Source of the DNA: Conexivisphaera sp046536535
Lineage (GTDB): Archaea; Thermoproteota; Nitrososphaeria; Conexivisphaerales; Conexivisphaeraceae
Assembly: GCA_046536535.1 (NCBI GenBank)
Contig: JAWDMO010000043.1
Coordinates: forward strand, 1-10,276
Reading direction: 5' to 3'
Length of the DNA stretch: 10,276 bases
The position numbers were made by a program, and so were the translations under genes. Positions 1 to 6,635 of the stretch are shown here, in pieces. The notes under the pieces are model-generated. The model ran no database searches, was not told the origin of the DNA, and saw only the letters and a program-made list of their open reading frames with translations. Position 1 is the stretch's first letter, and every line of letters starts with the position of its first letter.

Positions 1-2
1 TG

Positions 3-896
3 GAAGGGAGGTCACCGTCGTGGAGGGGCAAGGTGAAGGACGTCTACGACCTCGGGGATCGCCTTTTGATGGTGTTCTCAGATAGGGTATCGGCGTTCGA
101 CGAGGTGCTCGCGGATCCGATACCCGGGACGGGGATCGGGCTTAACGAGATGTCCGTCCTTCTCCTCGGAATGAGCGGGAGCGTGTATCCGAACCATCTC
201 CTGAGGAGGGTGGACGAGCGCTCAATGGAGGTCGTCAAGGCCTCGAGGATAGATCTGGAGTTCGTGGTCAGGGGGTATCTGTACGGCTCGGCGTGGCGCG
301 CCTACTCGAGGGGGGAAACGACGGTATCGGGCGTCGAGCTGCCGCCCGGCCTCAGGATGGCGGATGAACTGCCCGAGCCCGTGTTGACGCCGACCACGAA
401 GAGCCAGGTGGGGCACGATGAGGAGATAAGCGCCCGGGAGGCGATATCCTCGGGGCTCCTGACGCAGGATGAATGGAGGGAGCTGGAGGAGGCCAGCCTC
501 AGGCTCTACGAGTTCTACCGCGGCGTCGCCTCCTCCAGGGGGCTAATGCTCGCCGACGCGAAGTTCGAGTTCGGCAGGACGCGGAATGGGCTGATCCAGA
601 TAGATGAGCCGCCCACGCACGATTCCGCCCGCATATGGCCATCCAAGTACTACGAACCGGGGATGCCGCAGGAGGATCACTGCCTGGACAAGGAATTCCT
701 GAGGGCTTATCTCAGGGAGACCGGCTGCATCAAGTGCAGGCTGCCCGGGGTGGTCGTGGATCAGGTGGCGAGGAGGGTCATCGGGGCGTACAAGGTCGTG
801 GCCGGGATCGCGCGCGTGGAGGATCTGGGGCTCATGGGGCTCGACGAGGTGATGGGGCTTGCCAGGGGAGAGCTGCGGGGTGGCGGGAGTCTATAG
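3..896 (+). CDS. purC: SAICAR synthetase PurC, 5'-truncated by window edge
   Basis: Phosphoribosylaminoimidazole-succinocarboxamide synthase joins CAIR and aspartate with ATP to give SAICAR, a late step of cytosolic IMP synthesis. The frame is open from base 3 to a TAG at 894-896, giving 297 visible residues. The first GTG (base 33) is not the start: it encodes the valine of the family's N-terminal GKVKDVYDLGD motif, and codons before it (EGRSPSWRGK) continue the protein, with no ATG, GTG or TTG among them. The true start therefore lies left of the window. Visible motifs are FSDRVSAFDEVL, the RGYLYGSAWRAY block with TPTTKSQVGHDE after it, and LADAKFEFG followed by IDEPPTHDSARIWP, which match the SAICAR synthetase signatures. 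The GSAW-type spacing and length of about 300 residues resemble the longer (yeast Ade1-like) subgroup. The 3' end overlaps purF by 38 nt. Identification is secure; only the start is missing. Confidence 0.96.
   Translation, partial: EGRSPSWRGKVKDVYDLGDRLLMVFSDRVSAFDEVLADPIPGTGIGLNEMSVLLLGMSGSVYPNHLLRRVDERSMEVVKASRIDLEFVVRGYLYGSAWRAYSRGETTVSGVELPPGLRMADELPEPVLTPTTKSQVGHDEEISAREAISSGLLTQDEWRELEEASLRLYEFYRGVASSRGLMLADAKFEFGRTRNGLIQIDEPPTHDSARIWPSKYYEPGMPQEDHCLDKEFLRAYLRETGCIKCRLPGVVVDQVARRVIGAYKVVAGIARVEDLGLMGLDEVMGLARGELRGGGSL
846..853 (+). promoter_or_regulatory. Ribosome-binding site for purF, deciding the TTG start
   Basis: GAGGTGAT lies inside the 3' end of purC, with 5 nt between it and the TTG at 859. 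It matches the archaeal/bacterial anti-Shine-Dalgarno sequence well. The purF frame is closed by a TGA at 850-852, so TTG 859 is the only start codon available before the catalytic cysteine codon. Confidence 0.7.
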
Positions 897-2292
897 GCGC
901 GGGGGCGGCGCAATTCGCGACCTCTACTGGTCGCTCCTCAGCCTCAACCACAGGGGACAGCAGTCCCACGGGTTCGCCGCGCTGCGCGGGGGCGACATAA
1001 GGAGGCTCGTCGACCTGGGGCCGCTGCCCGACGCGCGGCCGCCGGACCCGGGAATCATCGACGGCGATCTCGGGATAGGCCACGTCAGGTACGCGACTTC
1101 GGGCGGCAGCTCCGACGCCGACCTCCTGGAAGATGCGCAGCCCGTCGTGGTCGGGGAATCCGGGATGAGGCTCGCGCTCGCGTATAACGGCAACGTGGCG
1201 AACGCGCTGGAGCTCAGAAGGGCTCTGGAGGCCTCGGGGATCCACGTGAGGACGGGATCGGATGCCGAGGTGATCGCGCTTGAGTTCCTGATTGGAATGG
1301 GCTCCGGAGGCCTCGGGGACGCGATGGCGCGCGTGTCGTCCACGGTGGACGGGGCATACTCGATCGTCGGGCTGATGGACGATGGGACGCTCTTCGCGGC
1401 GAGGGATCCGAACGGGATAAAGCCGCTATTCATCGGGGAGCTCAGCTCCGGCGTCGTCATCGCGTCCGAGACCGTCGCGCTGGATATGGTCGGCGCGGAG
1501 CTCAGCGGGCCCGTGGCCCCGGGGGAGCTCGTCGTCGTCAGGGATGGGAGGACGACCCGCACGAGATACGCATCGGCGCGCCCCGAGCGCCTGTGCTCGT
1601 TCGAGTACGCGTACTTCGCCAGGCCGGACTCGATCCTGGGGGGCAGGTACGTCTACGAGGTCAGAAGGGAACTGGGGAGGAGGCTCGCGCGCCGCCATCC
1701 GGGGATCGCGGCCCGCGTGGATTGCGTATCGCCGGTGCCCGAGACGGCCGTCGACGCTGCATATGGATTTCACGAGGCCTCCGGGAAGCCCATGGAGCCG
1801 CTCGTCTTCAAGCACAGGTTCGTCAGGTCCAGGGCGTTCATGTCGAGGGGGACCGAGAGGCCGGAGCTTATATCCAGGAAATATAATATATCGAGGGCGG
1901 CGGCCGGCAGGAGGATAGCGCTGATGGACGACAGCATAGTGAGGGGCGACACCCTCAGGCACCTGGTCTCCGCGCTGAGGGCGGCCGGAGCCGCGGAGGT
2001 CCACGTGTTCTCGACGTTCCCGAGGATCTCCCACCCGTGTTTCTACGGCATCGACATGGCCACCTACGGCGAGCTCGTCGGGTTCAACCGCGGCCCGGAG
2101 GAGGTCGCGCGGGAGATAGGCGCTGATAGCGTCAATTATCAGGACCTCGACGATTTCGCGGAGGTCGTGGGACGTGACTCGTGCATGGCGTGCATCACAG
2201 GGCGCTATCCCACCGGGCGCGCCTCGGCGCTGGCGGAGGCAGCCCTCAGGACCCCGGGCGTCGGGGGGAGGATAACGGAGGCGATGGGTTAG
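859..2292 (+). CDS. purF: Amidophosphoribosyltransferase PurF (active glutaminase form)
   Basis: Catalyses the committed first step of purine synthesis, PRPP plus glutamine to 5-phosphoribosylamine. The N-terminal class II (Ntn) glutaminase domain begins MPGES-CGVAGVY. Cys6 is the expected nucleophile, exposed by removal of a 5-residue propeptide as in Bacillus-type PurF. HRGQQSHG (31-38), GHVRYAT (74-80), YNGN (109-112) and GSD (133-135) are the other glutaminase motifs. The C-terminal phosphoribosyltransferase half carries FEYAYFARPDS (248-258) and the PRPP loop DDSIVRGDT (357-365). Cys246, Cys394, Cys442 and Cys445 fall where the Bacillus enzyme binds a 4Fe-4S cluster. The length of 477 residues is normal for the family. 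The TTG start is forced by an upstream in-frame stop and supported by a good ribosome-binding site. The region 317-343, between the two halves of the transferase domain, departs from the usual GRTFI-type block but not enough to doubt the function. Confidence 0.96.
   Translation: MPGESCGVAGVYRRGGGAIRDLYWSLLSLNHRGQQSHGFAALRGGDIRRLVDLGPLPDARPPDPGIIDGDLGIGHVRYATSGGSSDADLLEDAQPVVVGESGMRLALAYNGNVANALELRRALEASGIHVRTGSDAEVIALEFLIGMGSGGLGDAMARVSSTVDGAYSIVGLMDDGTLFAARDPNGIKPLFIGELSSGVVIASETVALDMVGAELSGPVAPGELVVVRDGRTTRTRYASARPERLCSFEYAYFARPDSILGGRYVYEVRRELGRRLARRHPGIAARVDCVSPVPETAVDAAYGFHEASGKPMEPLVFKHRFVRSRAFMSRGTERPELISRKYNISRAAAGRRIALMDDSIVRGDTLRHLVSALRAAGAAEVHVFSTFPRISHPCFYGIDMATYGELVGFNRGPEEVAREIGADSVNYQDLDDFAEVVGRDSCMACITGRYPTGRASALAEAALRTPGVGGRITEAMG
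2277..2281 (+). promoter_or_regulatory. Ribosome-binding site for the second purF-like gene
   Basis: GGAGG near the end of purF, followed by GCGATGG, lies 11 nt before the TTG at 2293. The spacing is slightly long. It supports independent initiation at that TTG rather than obligatory readthrough of the purF stop codon. Confidence 0.45.
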
Positions 2293-3522
2293 TTGGGCGG
2301 TATCGTCGGCGTTTGCGCGTTCGGCCAGGGGAGGGAGAGGTGGAAGGCGTCACCGTTCCTCCGCTACGGCCTCATGGCCCTGCGTCATCGTGGGTACTCG
2401 GGGGGCGCGATGGCCGTCCTCGATGGATCGGAGATCCGGCGCGCTCCCGCCGGGGATGCGGATGATCCCGCGGACGGGCTCCCGGGACACGCCGGGATAG
2501 GCGCAGTCGTATCGGGCGATGACTCGTGGTTCGACGTGGGCGGCGTGGCGCTGGCCGGCGACGGCGTGCCGGACGTCGGATGGCCCGAGTTCGCGGCGGC
2601 GGTCGAGGTGGCCATGTCATCCCGCGATCCGGCATCCGCGATCGCGGACGTCGTGGGCCGCACCGGCGGCCATTACTCGTTCGTCGCGCTCTCCAGGGGC
2701 GGGATACTGGCGGCGGCAAGGGATCCGGGGGGATCGCTTCCGCTCGAGGTGGGATCAATGGGGTTCGACATGGGCGCCGTCGCGTCCGAGTCAGCGGCGC
2801 TCGAGGTGATGGGTTTCGAACACGTGGGCCCCATCCGCCCCGGGGAGGTCCTAGTGATGGACCCCCTGGCGGTCGAGAGGGCCACGGCCATCCCCCGCGA
2901 CGGCTCGCGCTGCTCGTTCGAGTACGTGTACAACGCCAGACATGACTCGGTGATGGACGGGATGAGCGTCTACGCCGTCAGGGAGAGAATCGGCGAACTG
3001 CTCGCCGAGGAGGCGCCCGCGGACGCGGACGTCGTCGTGGGCATACCGGAGACCTCCCTCCCGGTGGCCGCGGGCTACTCGAGGAGGTCCGGGATTCCGA
3101 TGGCCCTCGGATTCGTCTCGAGCGTGGGCAGGGTGAGGACCGCCGGGCTGCAGTCGGCGCTCGACAGGATCGCCGGGGTCCAGCTGAAGCTGAACGTGAT
3201 AGGATCGTCCGTGGACGGAAGGGATGTGGTGCTCGTGGACGACAGCGTAGTCCGGGGTACCACCCTCAGGAACGTCGTCTGGAACATGAGGAGGAAGGGC
3301 GCGAGGATGATACACGTGAGGATAGGGAGTCCGCAGCTGACCGGGGACTGTCCGCTCCGCCGCGTTCCCCCGAGGGACGAGCTGATATCCTCGAATCTAT
3401 CGGAGGACGAGATAGCCGCCGTAGTGGGGGCAGATAGCATTCGCTTCCTGAGCTCCGATGGGCTCCGCGCCGCGCTGGGGGCCGACGGCTTCTGCACCAT
3501 GTGCTGGAGGGATCGTCCATGA
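2293..3522 (+). CDS. PurF-like paralogue with degenerate glutaminase domain
   Basis: This is clearly homologous to amidophosphoribosyltransferase: MGGIVGV opening, RHRGYSGGA (31-39), FEYVYNARHDS (209-219), PRPP loop DDSVVRGTT (316-324), 409 residues. The expected N-terminal cysteine (MCGIVGV) is glycine at position 2. The GHVRYAT block is replaced by GIGAVVSGDDSW (68-79) and the NGN block by LAGDGVPD (87-94), so glutamine hydrolysis should be lost. The transferase half is well kept, as are four cysteines (207, 353, 401, 404) equivalent to the Fe-S ligands of Bacillus PurF. It may use ammonia directly, act as a partner or regulatory subunit of the adjacent PurF, or have another PRPP-dependent role; these are inferences. 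The TTG start follows the purF TAG with no gap, in the same frame. It fits because GGIVGV is the conserved N-terminus and the next in-frame ATG lies at residue 28. From memory, paired purF genes are annotated in some Sulfolobales, but I cannot check whether they are equivalent. Confidence 0.88.
   Translation: MGGIVGVCAFGQGRERWKASPFLRYGLMALRHRGYSGGAMAVLDGSEIRRAPAGDADDPADGLPGHAGIGAVVSGDDSWFDVGGVALAGDGVPDVGWPEFAAAVEVAMSSRDPASAIADVVGRTGGHYSFVALSRGGILAAARDPGGSLPLEVGSMGFDMGAVASESAALEVMGFEHVGPIRPGEVLVMDPLAVERATAIPRDGSRCSFEYVYNARHDSVMDGMSVYAVRERIGELLAEEAPADADVVVGIPETSLPVAAGYSRRSGIPMALGFVSSVGRVRTAGLQSALDRIAGVQLKLNVIGSSVDGRDVVLVDDSVVRGTTLRNVVWNMRRKGARMIHVRIGSPQLTGDCPLRRVPPRDELISSNLSEDEIAAVVGADSIRFLSSDGLRAALGADGFCTMCWRDRP
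3506..3513 (+). promoter_or_regulatory. Ribosome-binding site for purD, deciding the ATG start
   Basis: GGAGGGAT sits inside the last codons of the preceding gene, with 5 nt between it and the ATG at 3519. It favours that ATG over the in-frame GTG at 3501, which would have no such site and would add six residues (MLEGSS) before the conserved N-terminal strand. Confidence 0.65.
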
Positions 3523-5039
3523 AGCTCACGATCATGGGGATCGGCGGGGGGTCGAGGGAGAACGCCATAGCTGAGGCGCTCGCATCGAGCTCCAGGGATG
3601 TCAGGATCTTCTGGATATCGGAGAACGCGAACCCGGGGATAAGGTCCGCGGTCGAGCGGACGGGAGGAGAATACGCGATCGCCGACACCACCGACGTCGA
3701 GGCGGTCGCCCGGCTCGCGAGATCGTGGAGAATAGAACTGGCGGTCGTGGGGCCCGAGGAGCCGCTCTTCAGGGGGGTCGCGGATGAGCTGGATCGCCTC
3801 GGGATAGCAGTGGTGGGGGCCAGGAAGGAGCTCGCCGTCCTGGAAATGTCCAAGGCGGCCATGCGCAGAATCCAGTGGTCGCACGGGATCCCCGGGAGGC
3901 TCCTCTTCAGGGCTTACAGGAGCTATGCGGATGCGATCGCCGACATCGAGGCGCAGCCCGATGCGCCCACGTGGACCCAGAACGTGGTGCTCAAGCCCGC
4001 GAGGCAGGCGGGGGGAAAGGGCGTCAAGGTGATCGAGGACAGACAGGCGTACCTGCACGGGGAGAAGGCGGCATTCAAGGTCAAACACGCCGAGTGGCTG
4101 GACGGGTACGTCGCCGGCTACGGAGACCTGGGGGAGAGGATACTCGTGGAGGAGAAGGTGTGGGGGCCCGAGTACACGGTTCAATGCATATCGGACGGAC
4201 ACTCCGTGCGCTGCTTCCCGCCGGTCCAGGACAACAAGCACGCGTTCGACTTCGGGATGGGCCCGGAGACCGGGGGGATGGGCAGCTATTCCTCCGGACG
4301 CCTTCTCCCGTTCCTCACCGGCGCGGAGTACGACAGGAGCGTCGAGATAGTGACGTCGATGGTGAAGGCGATCGAGGCGGAGACCGGCCTCAGGTACGTG
4401 GGATTCGTCGCCGGCCAGATGATGCTGACGGAGGTCGAGGGGCCCACCCTGATAGAGATGTACGCGAGGCTGGGGGACCCGGAGGGGGTGAATGCGATGG
4501 CGTCGATGGTGACGGATCCCGTGGATCTCCTCGAGTCGGCGATCGAGGGGAGGCTCGATGGCCTCAGGATGGAGTTCTCGGACGATGCGACCGTGGTCGA
4601 GGCGCTGGCCCCCAGGGGATATCCGGAATACCGCGATCTGGCGGCGGGACATCCGGTGTCCGTGGACCGGGAGGCGCTCTCGAGGGAGGGATGCAGGATC
4701 TACTGGGGGTCCGTCCACGAGGAAGGTGGATCGGTGGTCACGCGCGGCTCGAGGGCGGCGGAGATCCTGGCGACCGGCGCGGATCCGCCGGGGGCATCCG
4801 CCCGCGCCAATCGCTGCGCCGGGGCCGTATCGCTCGCGGATGGCTGGCGCCTCATGCACAGGAACGATATAGCATCCGCTGACATGATATCCAGGGCCGT
4901 GAGGACCGCGGAAAGGGTGAGGGCGCTCTATCGCTACAGGGCAGAGAGGGGTATACTGGGGAGGAGGCTGGACTGGATCCCGGGCCGGGGCCTCGTGGAT
5001 CCGGCTGACGATATCATGAGGGAGGTGACGGCCCTGTGA
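3519..5039 (+). CDS. purD: Phosphoribosylamine-glycine ligase PurD (GAR synthetase)
   Basis: Ligates glycine to phosphoribosylamine with ATP, giving GAR; it consumes the unstable product of PurF. It is an ATP-grasp enzyme of 506 residues. The N-terminal fold starts MKLTIMGIGGGSRENA (1-16), a variant of the usual GxGGREHA in which histidine is asparagine. VVGPEEPL (76-83) is the substrate-domain motif. VVLKPARQAGGKGVK (156-170) is the ATP-grasp lysine and glycine-rich loop, PVQDNKHAFD (235-244) and GPETGGMGSYS (248-258) follow, and ARLGDPEGVN (316-325) is the family signature. At 506 residues it is longer than the roughly 420-430 of typical bacterial PurD, with extra sequence in the middle (about 180-205) and at the C-terminus (about 465-506). 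The ATG start overlaps the previous stop as ATGA and has a well-placed ribosome-binding site. The stop overlaps the purT start as GTGA. Confidence 0.95.
   Translation: MKLTIMGIGGGSRENAIAEALASSSRDVRIFWISENANPGIRSAVERTGGEYAIADTTDVEAVARLARSWRIELAVVGPEEPLFRGVADELDRLGIAVVGARKELAVLEMSKAAMRRIQWSHGIPGRLLFRAYRSYADAIADIEAQPDAPTWTQNVVLKPARQAGGKGVKVIEDRQAYLHGEKAAFKVKHAEWLDGYVAGYGDLGERILVEEKVWGPEYTVQCISDGHSVRCFPPVQDNKHAFDFGMGPETGGMGSYSSGRLLPFLTGAEYDRSVEIVTSMVKAIEAETGLRYVGFVAGQMMLTEVEGPTLIEMYARLGDPEGVNAMASMVTDPVDLLESAIEGRLDGLRMEFSDDATVVEALAPRGYPEYRDLAAGHPVSVDREALSREGCRIYWGSVHEEGGSVVTRGSRAAEILATGADPPGASARANRCAGAVSLADGWRLMHRNDIASADMISRAVRTAERVRALYRYRAERGILGRRLDWIPGRGLVDPADDIMREVTAL
5021..5028 (+). promoter_or_regulatory. 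Ribosome-binding site for purT, deciding the GTG start
   Basis: GGAGGTGA is a full-strength Shine-Dalgarno match with 7 nt between it and GTG 5036. It supports that start even though it gives PurT about 24 more N-terminal residues than the E. coli enzyme. Confidence 0.7.
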
Positions 5040-6412
5040 GGGGCATCGAACCCAGGAAGTCCGTAATCGACGATGCCATCTCGTACGCCCGGGATCTCGA
5101 ATCCCGCCTGGAGCCGCTAGATCGCGTGGATCCCGGGAATCCGTTCGTCTATGTGAGCGTCGGCGGCGGGGAACTGGGTGATCTCGTCCTCACGGCAGCG
5201 AGGAGGTCCCTCGGTGGGAGGAGCGCGGGCGTCCTCACGGCGGCGATCGACAGATATCAGGGATTCCCGGCCCAGGACAGCGCCGATGCGTACGCGATCG
5301 TCGACATGATGGATGGCGATGCCCTGGATGCGGCGATATCCGGGTTCGTGCGCGATCCGCGCGCGGTGAGGCATGCGGTGTTCCTGGAGGTCGAGGCGGT
5401 GGACACGGCCCGCGTATTCGAGATGGCGACCAGGAGGGGCTACAACGTGGTCTCGACCCCGTACGGCCCCCTGGTCGGCATGGACAGGCTGGCGAGCAAA
5501 CTCCTGATCAGCGGGCTCGGGGTGCCGGCCGTCGACTGGAGATACGCGGGGTCACCGGAGGCGGTGCGCGCCGCCGCGGAGGAGCTCGGCCTTCCCGTCA
5601 TAGTAAAACCCGTGATGACGTCGAGCGGGCACGGTACATCGGTGGTAGAGGACGAGGGGGAGCTGGACACCGCATACGGGCACGCCGTGAGGCACGCCAG
5701 GGGGAGGGGGGATGAGGTCATCGTCGAGAGATACATCCCGGAGCTGAGGACTGAGGGTATCGAGCTCACACAGCTTGTGTTGAGGCATTTCGACGAGGAC
5801 GGGAGGATCGCGACGACGGTCCTCCCGGCCGTAGGCCACAGCAGGCCGGGGGCGGTGTACGTTGAGAGCTGGATCCCGTCGGGGGTCCCGGCCGAGCTGG
5901 AGAGGGAGGGCGCCGAACACGCGGTGAGGATCGCGGATGCGCTGGGGGGCCTGGGGCTGTACGCGGTCGAACAGTTCGTGATCGGCGGAAGGATCTACAC
6001 GAGCGAATTCGCGAACAGGCCGCACGACACGGGGATGGTCACCAGGTGGGCGCTCACGGAGGACGAGGGCTCGCTGCACCTCAAGGCAACGATGGGGCTG
6101 GCCGTGCCGGCGCCGCGGATAGCGGATCCCGGCGCGTTCTGCGCCGCCAGGGTGATCCTGGCGCCGAACGACGTGGCCCCGGGTTCACCGGTAACCTCCT
6201 GGAGCCCGAACGCCGCGTACTCGGCGATCATGAGGAGCCGCATCAGGGGCGACCTCTGGTTCTTCGGGAAGCCGACCGCGTACCCCGGGAGGAGGATGGG
6301 GCTGGCGGTCGCATGTTCCCCGTCGCTGCGCGCGGCGAGGGATCAGGCCGCCGCCGTCGCGTCGGCCGCTGAGGGGGGAATATCATATGGCGCGTTACAC
6401 GGTGAGAATTGA
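5036..6412 (+). CDS. purT: Formate-dependent GAR transformylase PurT
   Basis: Converts GAR to formyl-GAR using formate and ATP, the folate-independent alternative to PurN. It is an ATP-grasp protein of 458 residues. SVGGGELGD (41-49) is the N-terminal loop. IDRYQGFP (71-78), MMDGDAL (91-97) and FLEVEAVD (116-123) match the substrate-binding strands of PurT. VIVKPVMTSSGHG (188-200) is the ATP-binding lysine and loop. VEQFV with Glu312 and SEFANRPHDTGMV with Glu324 are the metal/ATP site, and FGKP (410-413) is near the end. The related PurK lacks the SSGHG/NRPHDTGM combination, so PurT is preferred. The N-terminus is about 24 residues longer than in E. coli. GTG overlaps the purD stop (GTGA) behind a strong ribosome-binding site. 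The 3' end overlaps purS by 26 nt. Its place directly after purD fits consecutive pathway steps. Confidence 0.94.
   Translation: MRGIEPRKSVIDDAISYARDLESRLEPLDRVDPGNPFVYVSVGGGELGDLVLTAARRSLGGRSAGVLTAAIDRYQGFPAQDSADAYAIVDMMDGDALDAAISGFVRDPRAVRHAVFLEVEAVDTARVFEMATRRGYNVVSTPYGPLVGMDRLASKLLISGLGVPAVDWRYAGSPEAVRAAAEELGLPVIVKPVMTSSGHGTSVVEDEGELDTAYGHAVRHARGRGDEVIVERYIPELRTEGIELTQLVLRHFDEDGRIATTVLPAVGHSRPGAVYVESWIPSGVPAELEREGAEHAVRIADALGGLGLYAVEQFVIGGRIYTSEFANRPHDTGMVTRWALTEDEGSLHLKATMGLAVPAPRIADPGAFCAARVILAPNDVAPGSPVTSWSPNAAYSAIMRSRIRGDLWFFGKPTAYPGRRMGLAVACSPSLRAARDQAAAVASAAEGGISYGALHGEN
6371..6378 (+). promoter_or_regulatory. Ribosome-binding site for purS
   Basis: GAGGGGGG within the end of purT, 8 nt before ATG 6387. 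It supports independent initiation of purS inside the purT reading frame. Confidence 0.5.
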
Positions 6413-6635
6413 GGTCTGGCTCAGGGAGGGGCTCGTGGATCCCGAGGGCCGCACGGTCTCCGACGCGCTCTCCGGCATGGGATTCCCCGTATCGTCGGCG
6501 AGGGCCGGGAGGATCTACGAGATATCAGTGGATGCGCCCGGCGCGGAGGAGGCCATGTCCGTGGCCACGGACATGTGCGAGGCGCTGCTCGCCAACCCTG
6601 TCAGGGATTCGTATCATGTGGAGGTCCTCGGATGA
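6387..6635 (+). CDS. purS: FGAM synthase small subunit PurS
   Basis: PurS bridges PurL and PurQ in the three-part formylglycinamidine ribonucleotide synthase and is thought to help ammonia pass between them. The 82-residue product is the normal size. It shows the family pattern: a first beta strand YTVRIEVWL (4-12), the REGLVDPEGRTVSDAL block (13-28) beginning the helix, GRIYEISVD (41-49) as the central strand, and MCEALLANPVRDSYHVEVL (63-81) closing the fold. The LANPV stretch corresponds to the LANTV of Bacillus PurS. The ATG start overlaps the end of purT by 26 nt with a purine-rich ribosome-binding site 8 nt upstream. The stop overlaps purL as ATGA, so equal production with PurL is likely. 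Confidence 0.95.
   Translation: MARYTVRIEVWLREGLVDPEGRTVSDALSGMGFPVSSARAGRIYEISVDAPGAEEAMSVATDMCEALLANPVRDSYHVEVLG
6620..6625 (+). promoter_or_regulatory. Ribosome-binding site for purL, deciding the ATG start
   Basis: GGAGGT in the last codons of purS, 6 nt before ATG 6632. It favours ATG 6632 (or the next codon, ATG 6635) over more upstream in-frame starts such as the ATG at 6575 inside purS. Confidence 0.65.

Noticed and set aside
33..35. GTG at 33 as the purC start
   Set aside because: It encodes the Val of the conserved GKVKDVYDLGD motif, and the frame is open upstream to the window edge; the real start is outside.
3501..3518. Upstream GTG start for purD
   Set aside because: ATG 3519 has an ATGA overlap, a correctly spaced ribosome-binding site and begins exactly at the conserved first strand.
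3075..4859. Long 594-residue minus-strand ORF
   Set aside because: It is antisense to purF' and purD, which have unmistakable family motifs. Its arginine/proline/histidine-rich composition is typical of antisense shadows in high-GC DNA.
5036..6412. PurK instead of PurT
   Set aside because: The SSGHG loop, the NRPHDTGMV motif and the IDRY/MDGDAL strands match PurT; the purD-purT-purS order also fits.
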